The notes under the pieces: model-generated
Told to the model about the DNA's origin: nothing
Database searches by the model: none
Seen by the model: only the letters and a program-made list of their open reading frames with translations
Shown: positions 32,877 to 45,072 of the stretch, piece after piece
Layout: each line of letters begins with the position of its first letter
Position numbering within the stretch: position 1 is the stretch's first letter
Position numbers and translations under genes: made by a program
Assembly: GCA_016946835.1 (NCBI GenBank)
Contig: JACVTC010000075.1
Coordinates: 227,501-291,500 of the forward strand
From: Neocallimastix lanati (nom. inval.)
Lineage: Eukaryota; Neocallimastigomycota; Neocallimastigomycetes; Neocallimastigales; Neocallimastigaceae
Length of the DNA stretch: 64,000 nt
Direction of reading: 5' to 3'

Positions 32877-33352
32877 TATCTATTATATTCATAAATATTA
32901 ATATTCGCTGATATTCATATTTTAAATTATTAAAAAGATATTTAATATTATTGTGTCCTACTAATAAATGAATTGTGTAACATTTTACTATTTTATTTTA
33001 TTTTTATTTTATTAAAATTTTAATATTTTCTTTATTATTTTTATTATTTCTATTATTTTAATTTAATTATTAAAAATGTTTATTATTAAAATTTTCATGA
33101 TTAAAAAGTGTTAATAAATTAAATTAATAATATTCTCAATAATATATTGTAACAAAACCTTAAATTTTATATTAAACTCAGAACATATAAAAATGAGAAA
33201 AATTAACTTCAATTTCTTATTTTTTCCAAAAAAACAAAAATAAGTAAATTTATTACTTATTGAAGAAATTAAAAAAAAAAAAAATTGAATAAAATAAAAT
33301 ATTCATAGATATTTAAGTTTAATTTAAGTTAAAAAAAAAAAAGTAAATAGCC
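32877..33352 (+). other. Upstream region of the symporter gene
   Basis: A/T-rich with long A runs just before the start codon (33,271-33,343). No clear TATA box was chosen, since TATA-like sequence is everywhere. Start context is GTAAATAGCCATGTCT. Confidence 0.45.
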
Positions 33353-34783
33353 ATGTCTGAAGTTGATAAGAGAGATTTAGAAGCCAAAGGTTTCTACAAA
33401 CTTTCTTGGGTTCAAAGATTCGGTTTCGCTTCTGGTGATTTAGCCCAAAATTTAATTTATCAAACCGTTGCCTCTCAACTTATGTTCTTCTGTACCGATG
33501 TTTATATTTTAGGTGGTGATAGAAGTAAAGCTGCTGGTATTGCATCTACTTTGATGTTAATTGTTCGTTTTGTTGATATGGTTTGGGATCCAATTGTTGG
33601 TGCTTTCATTGATAAGCATCACCCACGTTGGGGTAAATACCGTTCCTACTTAATTATTGGTGGTATTCCTTTAACCGTTTTCTCTGCTCTTACCTTCTGG
33701 AATAAATTTGCTCCATCTGTTCCATACATCTACATTACCTACATCTTATTATCTTTATCTTACACTTTAGTTAACGTTCCATATGGTGCTATTAACTCTT
33801 CCTTAACTAGAGATAATGATGAAATTACCATGCTTACTTCTCTTCGTATGTGGTGTGCTAACATTGGTTGCTTCTTCGTATACACCTTACTTTTCCTTTT
33901 CATTGCCATTGTTGGTGGTACCCCAATTCCATGGGATATGATTCTTTTCAACTTATTTGGTAACATTCCAAATCTCTGTATTGTTCCATTCATGCCAGCT
34001 ATTAAGAATTTAATTGGTAAGAAGAACATGTTCTACGTCTTCTTAACTGTTGCCGTCGCTGGTAATGCTATCTTATACGTTGCTAGTAGAATGAATGCTA
34101 ATGACTGGTGGTACCGTATTGGTAATTTAATTAAATCCACTGGTGTTTGTGTTGCTACCGGTTACCAATGGGCTCTTGTTCCAGAAGTTATTTCCTACGG
34201 TGAATGGAAGACTGGTCGTAGAATTTCCGCTATTGTTAACGCTATTACTGGTTTATTCTTCAAGGCCGGTTTTGCTTTAGGTGGTGCTATTCCAGGTTGG
34301 ATTATTCAAGCTTCCGGATACGTTTCACCACCAGCTGGAGAAAGTACTTTACCAAAGGATCCAATGGCTTGGTTCACTACTTTATCTATTTACTTTGTCA
34401 TCGGTTTCATCATTCTTATCTTCTGTTTCACTCAAACCAAGGAACGTGTTGTCATGGAAGAGGGTCAAACCAATTCCGTCAAGGTTAGTGATTTCTGGAC
34501 TGAATTCGCTCGTAACCCACCACTTGTTGTCGTCTCCCTCTTCTTCATTGTTTCATTCGTTATGCAAAACATTAGTAACACCTCTAACAACTACTTAATG
34601 AACGATCTTTACAAGCAAAAGGCCTCTGCTCAAGAAGCCATTCGTTGGACTGTCTGTGTCATTCCAGCTATTCTTGCTATTGTTTGTATGATTATTATTT
34701 CCAGATACAGTTTAACTGATGAAAAGATTGAAAAGATCAACAAGGAAATCGAAGAAAGAAATGCCGTTAAGGACAGTGCTTAA
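33353..34783 (+). CDS. GPH-family sugar:cation symporter, apparently block-permuted
   Basis: 476 residues, intronless, in C- and G-containing codons unlike the surroundings, which suggests high expression and a gene under selection. Family marks: FGFASGDLAQN near the start, DPIVGAFIDKHHPRWGKYR (79-96), LGKK-type GKK at 222-224, YGEWKTGRR (282-290) and QTKERV (361-366). The GPH (MelB/XynP/YicJ, MFS_2) family imports glycosides, pentosides or hexuronides with Na+ or H+ across the plasma membrane. In known members TKERV lies in the central loop after helix 6, before GKK and EWKTGKR; here it comes after both. The order appears to be helices 1-5 (1-190), 8-11 (193-330), 6-7 (335-420), 12 (428-452). 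Both swapped blocks hold an even number of helices, so topology could be kept. Likely acquired from bacteria; substrate cannot be read. Family call firm, permutation by eye. Confidence 0.93.
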   Translation: MSEVDKRDLEAKGFYKLSWVQRFGFASGDLAQNLIYQTVASQLMFFCTDVYILGGDRSKAAGIASTLMLIVRFVDMVWDPIVGAFIDKHHPRWGKYRSYLIIGGIPLTVFSALTFWNKFAPSVPYIYITYILLSLSYTLVNVPYGAINSSLTRDNDEITMLTSLRMWCANIGCFFVYTLLFLFIAIVGGTPIPWDMILFNLFGNIPNLCIVPFMPAIKNLIGKKNMFYVFLTVAVAGNAILYVASRMNANDWWYRIGNLIKSTGVCVATGYQWALVPEVISYGEWKTGRRISAIVNAITGLFFKAGFALGGAIPGWIIQASGYVSPPAGESTLPKDPMAWFTTLSIYFVIGFIILIFCFTQTKERVVMEEGQTNSVKVSDFWTEFARNPPLVVVSLFFIVSFVMQNISNTSNNYLMNDLYKQKASAQEAIRWTVCVIPAILAIVCMIIISRYSLTDEKIEKINKEIEERNAVKDSA

Positions 34784-35033
34784 ATTTAAACCTAAATAAA
34801 ATAAATTAAAATACAATAATATAAAATAAAATAAAGTAATAAAGATAAATATATATTATATATACATATATATATTTATCTTTCTATATTAATTATCTTT
34901 CTAAATTTATTAAAAAAAAATTAAATTAAGTAATACAAATAAAAGAAAAATTAGAAAGAAATAAATTAATTAAATCTATCTATTTTTTATATATTATACA
35001 AAAAAAAATAGTGATATAATATAATAAAATCTT

Positions 35034-35073
<40 letters not shown>

Positions 35074-35636
35074 CCGGATATGATCCTTGCATCAATTATC
35101 AACCGTTGTTTTAAAAAAACCAATCATCAACATAATATCATCAAACATCATCAACAATAATAATATCATCATAATAGGTAATAGTTTTAATATAAAGTAC
35201 AATGTTGAAAAAAAAAAATCTTTTACAAAGTAAAATAAATAAAAATTAAGAATGGAAAAAAATAAATAAACAAAATAATAAATGTAAAAAGAAATAAAAA
35301 TAAAATAAATAAAAATAAAAATATAAAATAGAAATATAAAATAAAAAATAAAAAATACAAATAAAAATAAAAAATAAAAATAAATATAAAAATAAAATGG
35401 TATTGATGTTGTTTAAATTAATTTGATGCGTTTAAACTATGAAGTTTTTCTTTATTATTCTTCTTTCTTCTTTCTTCTCAAATGGTTAAAGTTTAAATGT
35501 ATGGAATTATTTTTATATATTAAAAAGAATTAATTTTATTTTTATAGTATATTTAACAACAACTATAGGACCTTACTGTTTAGGTCATCATCAATAACTT
35601 ATTCCAAAAGCCACGAGGAGTATTCAAGAGCGACCC

Positions 35637-35690
<54 letters not shown>

Positions 35691-37093
35691 AAGGATCGAT
35701 GGAAATAATTAAAAAGTTTAATCTTTTACTTCCTAGATTATATTAAAAAAAAGAAGCTCGACTGCTAATTCTTAGGCTTTGTTACGTGATTTCATTTTTT
35801 TTTTTCTATTGCCCGGATTTTGTACTTCACTTTTAATTAAATCAAATCAAATGAAAAGATTTTTTTTTTTAATGAAGAAGAAAAGATTTTTTTTTTTAAA
35901 TAAAGAGGAAATAAATTCTAAATGTACTATAAAGAATCTAATAGAGAATATTCCTAAAAGATGTCACATGATGATATAAAGGATTTAATAGATGATATAT
36001 TCCTAAGATGTTTGATTTTTCTTGGATAAAAAAAAAAAAAAACACGTCTTTTTTCTCTCTATATATAAAGAATGATTAGAAATGAAAATATTAAGAAATA
36101 GTTAAGGATGTCATTTGAATTCTATTGGTCAAATAATGGTTAAACGTCAAGGAATTAAAGGTACGAATGATGATAAATACAAATTTGTTTATTAAATCAA
36201 ACCAAAAAAAAAAAAAAATTTTATTCAAGCTCAGCTTTTTTGAATTTCCCAACTTCAAAATTTAATTTATGTTATAACTGGATTTTAAGATTAAGATCTA
36301 GTTTCATCATATACAACGGCTACTATTGCTATCAACAGAAATAGTGCGTTATCAAGTTTTTTTTGATCATTGATCGAAAGTCTGTCTATGCTGCTGCTAT
36401 TGGAGAATATTCAAATATTCATTTTTTTTTTCCATTATATAGATAATGCGAATCTTTATCAGTCTCATCTATTACCTTTTTTTTTTATATAATATTCTGT
36501 GATAAAGTAAGGATTCTTTCCTTTATTACCTATCATATACTAATTATACTAATAGTTTAGTTAAGAACATGAAATATTTTACCAATAAGTATATTAAATA
36601 TATTTATATTTTAATTCCTTCTTTTTGGTGGAGGTGGAATTTCAAGGTTAGAGGAGCTATCATTCTATACTGAGGAAATGTGGGAGAGAGAGAAAGAGAG
36701 AGAAGAGAGAGATATTTAAGAGGGAGGAAGAAACGATCTTAAAAATAGTTCACACAGGTGATTTTTCTACCGTTCCGTTAATTATTGAGGAGAGGGAGGC
36801 TGGCGTTGTTATCCTTCTTGCTAAAAGGGGTAATACCTATTATTTTAGTAGCTCTCTTTTAGAGTTAATTTTCTTTTTGATCAATTTAGTAAGTAGTAAC
36901 AAATCCCTTCAATTTCAGTTACCAAGAGAGCGCATATACGTCATACCAGTATGGTTTAGGGAAAATTACATACTATTAGTAGTCTTATTATCTATAGTTC
37001 AAACAAACAAAAAAATATTAACAGTCTATAGTTTCACTCAACAGAAATATATATAGATAGGGAAAAAAAAGAGAGTCATTCGTTTCATGAGAA

Positions 37094-37139
<46 letters not shown>

Positions 37140-38325
37140 TATTTTCAGGGTAGAGTGTTTTTTTTTTTTTTTTTAGTGAATAACTACACTATACTATACT
37201 ATACCTATCCTATTTTAAAGAAGATTAACTTTTCTCTTTGTTTTATTATTTTAGATTTAAATGTTGGTGATAATGTTTGCTTTTTTTTTTGTGTGTTTTT
37301 TTTGTTTGTTTGTTTTGTCATTGTTTTATAATTTTAGATTTAAATAATGATGATCATATCAACTTTTTTTTCTGAATTTATTTATATATTCTTTACTTTG
37401 AATAATTACTTTTTATTTCACATTACTACTTAAAAAAAATTATTATGTTCTAATTTGGACAAATAATATATAGATATATTTAATTGTGTGTTTTTCTATA
37501 AAAATAAATATTAATATAATTAATAAATTATAAATAAATAAAGTTAAAGTTTATAATGATGGCAACTATAAAAGAAAATAAAATGAAATACCTTACTAAT
37601 TAGCTTAATCCAATACAGTGTTGGAAGTGCCAACTAGGTATTTCAAAATTATTAATAGATGTTAAAATTGCTAACACTTAAAATAAAAATATTTTTAAAG
37701 AAAATAAAATATCTTTTATAATAAAACTTGTATTTATTTATTAATTATTTAATTTTACATTAAAATAATAATAAAACTTAAATATGATTATTAAATAAAA
37801 GTTAAACATAATTATTAATATAACAATAAAATTAATATTATATATTATTTATAAAATTTAGTAAATTGATTATTAAATAAAAATTAAACATAAATATTAA
37901 TTTAACAATAAAATTAATATTATATATTAATTATTGTTAGAAGGTAAAAATAAGAAACCCATTTTTATATTCAATATATATTAACTAATTATAATGAATA
38001 AATTTATATTAAATAATATTTACATGTGTAAAATAATTGATAATCTTAAGAAAAATAAAAACCACCTTCGTATGTAATAAAGAAATATAATAAATAAAAT
38101 TTTCCTTTTTAAAAGATTGAGAGTTTCAGGCTTACTGACTGAGTTTGAAGAAAGCTAAGTTAAACATTATAATATTATAATATTATAATTTAACCTATTA
38201 TATCCAAAGAGGATATAAAAAAAATTAACTATTCATATTTTAAAATAATACATGGTATTACCATTGAAAATTAACAACATGACATGGTATATAAAGCAAC
38301 ATAAACCCTGAATTATAAATCAAAT
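34784..38325. other. Spacer with long poly-T tracts and mixed-sequence islands
   Basis: Begins with AATAAA-rich sequence that could serve as the 3' end of the symporter gene. Poly-T runs at about 35,037-35,073, 35,639-35,683 and 37,098-37,138 are each followed or preceded by mixed sequence. 36,100-37,000 is the least A/T-biased part, with a purine-rich GAGAGA stretch (36,680-36,730), but carries no ORF or splice pattern I would defend. A TGTTAGAAGGTAAAAATA at 37,933 resembles the start of the Copia-D 5' LTR and may be another LTR relic. Confidence 0.45.
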
Positions 38326-38559
38326 TGTTAGAAGATAGAAATAGTAATTGAATTAATTATAATTTTTATATAACTTACCCAATCACATTAACTTTAATAT
38401 AATCATAAAAATGAATAAAATAAATACTTTTACATAAATATTAAGATAGATCCTTTTTTTATAAGAAATATTCTAATAATTTATGTCATAATAAATTTAT
38501 TAACAAATGTCCCTTTATAATCTTAACTTATGTTTTATTACCATTTTTGTGTTTTAATA
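38326..38559 (+). repeat. Copia-D 5' LTR candidate
   Basis: Similar to 41281-41514 only at both ends; the middle is too diverged to align by eye. No primer site of the GATTAAGAGT type follows. Confidence 0.35.
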
Positions 38560-38599
38560 AGGAACACAAAATATAAGTTGCATTCATTAATTTAAAAAT

Positions 38600-41233
38600 G
38601 AGTTTTTAACATGGAATGACTGCAGCAAATATTTTGAAAGAGTCATTACAGAAATAAATTTATCCAACATTAAATTATCAATTATTTCCTCAAACCAAAA
38701 TAATATAGTATTCAATATTAACAAAAATAAAAATAAAAACATCAAAAAAAATCAAAATAATATAAAAAATATTTTAAAATATAATAAAAAAGGAAAAATG
38801 GCAGATACAATTATTGTAGAAAAATGGGTCATTACTATAATGAATATCTTTTTAGAAATAATAATAACAATAACAATAAATTTAAAAAATCAAATTATAA
38901 CAATAAATTTAAATAAATAAAAGAAAATTAAATAATAAAGTAATAAAAAAAAATATTAATTTTACGAATATCGACAAAAACAATTCTAATTATAACACAA
39001 ATTATGCTGATTATTTCTCCAACGATTATAATTCAGATAATCCAAATGAAATAAATTATATATCAAAGCCAATAATAAATACAATTAGTAATTCATCAAA
39101 ACACAATTCAATATCTTACTGGATCCTTGACTCTGGAGCATCAATTAATATCACCAATAATATCAACATATTATCAGATATAAAAAATTATAATGAATAC
39201 ATACAACATGCCAATGGTAAATCAATACTTTCAAAGCAAATTGGAAATTTCAGAGGATTTATCAATAATCATGAATTTATCATTAAAAATGTATATTTCT
39301 CTAAAGAAATCAACAAAAATTTAATTGAAAATAATACTGGAAATTATATTAATAATAACAATAGTGAAAATATAAATAAAAATATTAATCTTGATACTAG
39401 TAACAATATTAACAATATTAACAATAATAATATAATAAATAATGACATTAACATGTCAAACAGCACTATGAAGAACATAACAAATAATAGACAAATTAAT
39501 CATTTGAACAATAATAATTATAATATCAATGATTATATTAAAAACTATAACAGTATCAACAATAACAATTATAAAATAAATAACAACCAAGATAATTCAA
39601 ACGATAATAAAAATAACAAAAAATATATATATACAAATACGAAAACAAAAATAAATATCAATAATAATATTATTTCAAATAAAAGACCAAAAAGATATAT
39701 TATTGAACCAACAACTTATAAAGAAATTTTTAACCTTCCAGATAAAAAGGAATGGATTGATGCTGTAAAAGAAGAATTAAATAATATAAAAGTTTAGAAG
39801 TATTCAAAACTGTCAAAAATATTCCAGAAGGTGCAAACTTAATTTCATGTCGATGGATCTTTAAATATAAAAAAAATGTAGAAGGTAAAATAGTAAAAAG
39901 AAAAGCAAGACTAGTGGCAAAAGGATATACTCAGAAGCATGGAATAGATTACCATGACCCCTTTGCACCAAAATTAAAGCACGATTCCATAAGAATATTA
40001 ACAGCAATTGCCACCAAAAATAATTTTAATATTGAACAAATTGACATCAATGCAGTATACCTCAATGCAAGGTTAAAAGAAGAAATATATATGAAATTCC
40101 AGAAGGACATCCTGATTTCAATAAAAATTATTTAAAACTACATAAAGCAATATACAGATTGAAACAAAATGGCATAGAGTGGAATAACGAACTAAACAAT
40201 TATCTTATTAAAATTGGATTTAGAATATTTTTTAGCGAACCATGCCTATATGTGAAAGAAAGTAAGAGGAAATCTGTTATATGCATACTTGGAATTTATA
40301 TTGATGACATTTTAATTGCAGGAAATAAAGGTGAAATTATATAAGTTAAAAACAAATAAAAAATAAATTTAAAATAAAAGAAATATAAGTAGTGTAGATT
40401 TCATTATTGGTATTAAATTTATAAAAACATACTAATGGATATTTTTTGAATCAAAAAAGATATATTTTAGAAATTATAGAAAAATTTAATATAAAAAATG
40501 AATATCCAATTAAAAATATGAAATCAATAGAAAATAAAAATCTTAGAAGTATCAAATGTAATGAAACATTATACAGAAGTGCAATAGGAAACCTACTTTA
40601 CTTGGCCATTTGTACCCGCCCAGATATAATTTTCCCTGTGAGCAAGGCTGTTAGAAAATCAATTAATCCAAACATGGAGGATTGGGAAAATATTCTGAGG
40701 ATAATGAGGTACTTGAAAGGTAAAATCACTTATGGACTGAATTACACAAGGAAATGGGACATAGAAGCTTATGTTGACTCAGACTTTGGCAGTGACGAAA
40801 ACAAGAAGGTCAACGACTGGTTATATCCTTAGTATAGGGAATACACCTACAAGTTGGTGTTCAAAACTCCAACGATGCATTTCTACCTCTACAACGGAAT
40901 CCGAATACTATAGTTTAAGTGAGTGTTAGTAAACATTGTATGTGGTATTTAAATTATAATATTGAAAATATTACGATAAATGTAGATAATAAAGCGACAA
41001 TTTACAATAGTAAAAATCAATCAATTAATCCTAAGACTAAACATACTAATGATAAAAGATACCACTACATAAGAGAACTAATAAAGGATAACAAAATTAA
41101 ATTAAGAAAATTAAGATATGTGAAATCGGAACACAATTTAGTAGATGGATTTACGAAATACCTAAATAACACTCTAATAGACAAATTCAGAAATTCCTTA
41201 TTAACTAAACAAGAAGATTTAAAAATTTATTAA
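38600..41233 (+). pseudogene. Copia-D gag-pol relic lacking integrase
   Basis: Pieces in order: gag end (CSKYFERVITEINLSNIK, about 38,625); a ruined zinc knuckle near 38,815 (NYCRKMGHYY, two Cys lost); protease YWILDSGASINIT near 39,119; an Asn-rich linker with no integrase in between; RT (EWIDAVKEEL, CRWIFKYKKN, ARLVAKGYTQKHG) with frameshifts near 39,797 and 40,120 and the polymerase box YIDDILIAG near 40,300; RNase H pieces (VDSDFGSDE near 40,775, STTESEYYSLS near 40,890, INVDNKATIY near 40,976) and the end (VDGFTKYLNN). At least five frame breaks or stops. The absence of integrase suggests an internal deletion before or after insertion. Confidence 0.85.
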
Positions 41234-41271
41234 AACTAAATTTGCAAATATAACTTTAAGAAGTTATATTT

Positions 41272-41280
41272 GAGGGAGAA
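41272..41280 (+). promoter_or_regulatory. Copia-D polypurine tract
   Basis: GAGGGAGAA immediately before the TG of the 3' LTR. Confidence 0.7.
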
Positions 41281-41514
41281 TGTTAAAATAAAGAAATAGA
41301 TATTTTAATATACACATGACATTATTTATATTAAATAAATAGTTATAATGAATATGTTAATAATATTTTATAATAAAGAAAAGTATAAAAGGATGTAAAT
41401 ATTTTACTGAATAAATAATATTCATGATGAACATAACTAAAATATAATAAAATACTACTATAATAAAATATTTTGTTATACATTAAAATTATTTTCCATT
41501 TTTGTGTTTTAATA
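41281..41514 (+). repeat. Copia-D 3' LTR
   Basis: Starts TGTTAAAATAAAGAAATAG and ends TTTTAATA, the same terminal bases as the Copia-C LTR (TG...TA). It abuts the polypurine tract. Confidence 0.65.
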
Positions 41515-41516
41515 AA

Positions 41517-42074
41517 ATCCAACTAGAAGACTGGGTCAATGTTTTGAAAATTTTTAGATATATTAAATATACAAAGAACTACGGAATTGGGATACAAAAA
41601 GGAATAGATTTAAAAAATTTTTGTGGATGAAGACTATGCTGGAGATAAAAATACAAGAAAATCAATATCTGGATTTCTTATACTTTTAAGAAATACTCCA
41701 ATAAGTCGATATTCTAAACTATTACACTGTGTTTCTACTTCGACCGCGGAAGCAGAATACTATAGTTTGAGTAAATGTGCAAAACATTCTCTTTGGTACA
41801 AAAATTTCTTAAATGAACTAAACATAGATATTAACAGCATGACAATTTTTGTAGACAAAAAAGCAATAATAGTGAAAACCAATCCATAAATCCAAAATCG
41901 AAACATATTGACATATGATTTCACCATATTAGAGATTTAGTTAGTAAGAAAATAATAAAATTAAACTATATTAAATCCAAAGATAATTTAGCAGATGGCT
42001 TCACAAAATACCTAAATAATATCTCAATGAATAATTTTAGAAATGCCTTACGAAAATTAAATAAATCATATTAA
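41517..42074 (+). pseudogene. Copia-E: RNase H fragment of another copia element
   Basis: LEDWVNVLKIFRYIKYTKN, then after a frameshift VDEDYAGDKNTRKSISG, STAEAEYYSLSKC, FVDKKAII, a stop near 41,889, and a final LADGFTKYLNN. It begins directly after the Copia-D LTR, so Copia-D probably landed in it or recombined with it. The rest of pol is absent. Confidence 0.82.
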
Positions 42075-42142
42075 AATCTATCTTCTTTTTTTTTTTTTTT
42101 CATCCTTTATAGCAAAGTTTTTTTTTTTTTGAAGCTAGATTT

Positions 42143-42360
42143 TTGGAGGACTGTTAAAAATAGTAAAGATTTAAATATACGTATTTTTAATCTTTTCTTA
42201 ATATCAAGAATAACCAATAGATGAATCTACAAAAAATATAAAAGTGAGTTATGAATCCTTAATTTTTATAATTCTAATTCTTACTTTATATCTTTACTTA
42301 ATAAAAGTTTATAAGTCTGCATTAATAAAATATATAAAAACCATTATTATAAAATACAAA
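42143..42360 (+). repeat. Copia-E polypurine tract and 3' LTR, right end uncertain
   Basis: TTGGAGGAC (42143-42151) is followed by TGTTAAAAATAGTAAAG, the same start as other copia LTRs here. The right end at about 42,360 is a guess from where LINE-2 sequence begins. Confidence 0.55.
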
Positions 42361-42365
42361 TAGAT

Positions 42366-44214
42366 TTATATTTTTAAATTTTTGTGTTTCTTAATTTTTT
42401 TAACAGAATTTGACATATTTTTAAATTTATCTACTTTTGCTGTTGTTTTAAGCCATTTCCAAATTTTCTTTGGATTTTGAAATTTCATATATTCATATCC
42501 TGTATTGATCCAATGTTGGTATTCAGCTTTCCTATAAATATTACACATATGATAAATAATTTTGCACATTCTCTTTTATTTTTCAATTAATTCTTCAAAT
42601 TCATCTAAATTATAATTTGAATCTCTTCTTTTAATGGCTTATATATAATTTCATTTTGAGTTTTTGCAAATTAAATATTTTCTGTGACATATGATAAAAA
42701 GATTTTCTTACCTCTGACATTGACGTGATATTAATTTCTCTGGCAATATTGAATAAAGTTTATATAAATATAAATTTCTTAGAAACATTATCAATACTAA
42801 TATCAGGATCTGGAATCACATCCTCTAATACACTAAAATAGTTATTGATTCTTTTTCATTTATACATTTTAATCTATCCCATTTAATTGTCTTTTTGGGT
42901 AGAGAGAAAGAATTATCTGAATTATCTAACGAAAAGCATTTACCTTTTGTTAATGAAGGCTTACGATCCGAAATAGGAGGGAAAGTCAATAAAAGTACCA
43001 TATGAAAGTAAATCTAACATATGATCATTGACATTCGCATGATCTATATCAGATAATTTATTACCTCTACTCCATGAAATTGAGGAGCCTCATAAGGGAA
43101 GAATTTTCCAATTACTAAATTTGGAGAGCAAATTACCTAATTTTTCAGTAGGTAAATCAAAATCACCAACCAACGTTAAAGGGTGAGAAGAGTGACTATT
43201 TAACCAAGACAAAATTTCAATTCTAGCAACTCTAACATGAAGGCTATTTCCACTATGAGGAATGTACACATTACCAATAGAACGTTTAGTGAAGTTCCAA
43301 AAATTATAAGTATACAAATAAATAATATACTCATAAGTGTTATTTTCAAGAGAGGCTTGACAAGAATTATAAAACCCTATGTAAAGTCCTCTTTTACAGG
43401 GAATTTCATTTTTAACTTTTTTGAAGAATGCTTATAGTTTTTTAATGATACTCGACATGGATATTTACTATTAGAACTTGAACCATTTCCTGTTTCTTGA
43501 AAGAATAAGAAAAGTGGTTTATACATTGAAATAAAGAATTCAACACTGTCTTTTTTATCAAAGTTCCATCTATTAGTATTCCAACTGACACATAGAGGAA
43601 ATTCTTTAACTGTATTATTATTAATTTGAGTGTTTTTAATATGATTGGAATTATTATAATTGATTGAACTAGTATTTAAATTTGAACTTGAAGTTGAAGT
43701 TGAACTTGTTATATGAATTTGAACTTGAATCTGTATTTGAACTTGAATTTGAATTTGAACTTGAATTTGAATTTGGACTTGAACTTGTATTTGAGATTAA
43801 AGAAGTGAATAAGTTGATATTATATTATGAATTAACTTTTTCTGATAAGGAAAAATGTTTCCTTTTTGAGAGAGAAGAAAAACTATATTTATGATTCCTT
43901 TTGCTACAATTAATATCATTAATTAAAGCACGTTTTAAACTATTAATTATATATTCAGTAATAGATGTTATTTCTTCTTCATTATCCACTATTTTAATTT
44001 TAAAGAACACATCGTTAAAATTAGAAATACGTTTAACTGATAAAACCTTAATATATAATTCTTTCAGAGTTTTCTTTAAATGTCTTCTCATTTTGATTTC
44101 TGACCAAGATCGAATTCCGCGCATAAAGAGTAGTTTCGTATTCTCCATTGGAATACCGTGGCACTTTGAACCTCTTAGAATGAAATTTTTATTTTTTATA
44201 TATTGGATTTTCAT
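42366..44214 (-). pseudogene. LINE-2: broken copy of the LINE, 3' part missing
   Basis: Minus-strand homology to LINE-1 in order: ORF1-like 129 residues (43825-44214, LLFMRGIRSWSEIKMRR); endonuclease start SWNTNRWNFDKKDSVEF (about 43,590); RGLYIGFYNSCQ (about 43,395); GNVYIPHSGN...LVGDFDLP (43090-43317); the linker KTIKWDRLKC (about 42,890); and YRKAEYQHWINTGYEYMKF...NPKKIWKWLK (42366-42569). Several frameshifts. RT and the 3' end are absent, replaced by the Copia-E LTR. Loss of the 3' rather than the 5' part is not the normal result of LINE insertion. Confidence 0.8.
43681..43797. repeat. GAACTT/GAATTT hexamer repeat
   Basis: About 20 imperfect 6-bp units between the ORF1-like and endonuclease parts of LINE-2. 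LINE-1 lacks it, so it expanded in this copy. Confidence 0.8.
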
Positions 44215-44947
44215 AATAGTAATAAAAAACTAAAAAATAATATACTAAAAAAATAAAAAATAAAAGTCAGTTTTTATTACAAAATCTTAAGTATAATGAG
44301 AATTGTAATGATTTTATATCTTTTTGGAGTAAAGAATTTCAATAATTAATAGTTTATTGAATGATTGAAAAATAATTTGATTTAACACTTTTTTCAGTAG
44401 ATTATTTAATTTGAATATTATAAAGTATTTAATGACTAAAATTGAATTGAAGAAATATAATGGCACAAAATTAGTAAAGAGTTAAATAAATTACTACAAG
44501 ATTTAGAGTGAATCAATCTCTTACAACGGGATACATGAAATATATAGTTGAAATACAATTGAATAATAATAGATTCTTACATGAGAATAGTAATACTACA
44601 TGATAATAGAAATATAATGAAAATGTATTACTTATTATTTAGTATAACTTACTTAACAATGTTCTAAGAATGCACCATTACATTCCGCAGTGAATAATCA
44701 CCAGAAAAAATTTTACCAATAACATTACCATTGCCCATAATGTTATTAATTAACAGAAAATAAAACTTTACTATTATTTTGTACCAGTACTGTGGATCTA
44801 CTTTATAAGAAAAAAGGTAATTCCCCTTACAGGCGATTTATTATACATAAATCGAGAACACCCCTACTTGGGGTAATATAAATTAAAATATTATATAAAA
44901 TTTAATTAAGCAAAAAAAATATAACGAAAATTTGTTTTTAATTTTTT
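44215..44947 (-). other. LINE-2 5' untranslated region
   Basis: Shares GTGAATCAATCTC and nearby blocks (44,500-44,600) with the region upstream of LINE-1 ORF1 (49,500-49,660). No ORF. It ends next to the LINE-1 poly-A tail. Confidence 0.5.
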
Positions 44948-44950
44948 TTT

Positions 44951-44983
<33 letters not shown>

Positions 44984-45072
44984 CTAGGAATAAACTTTAT
45001 TTAATAATATTTTTTTAAAAAATACATGAAGTTTAAGTACATGAAATTTTTTTTTATATTAATATTAAAAAA

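Larger units (their letters stand above)
38326..41514 (+). mobile_element. Copia-D: decayed copia element
   Basis: A 3' LTR (41281-41514) with polypurine tract is clear; a diverged candidate 5' LTR (38326-38559) shares TGTTA...AGAAATAG at its start and CCATTTTTGTGTTTTAATA at its end. The inside is a copia relic without integrase. No convincing target duplication. Much older than Copia-A or Copia-C. Confidence 0.7.

Noticed and set aside
36121-36200. Short ORF starting ATGGTTAAACGTCAAGG
   Set aside because: Only 19 codons, no recognisable motif and no supporting context.
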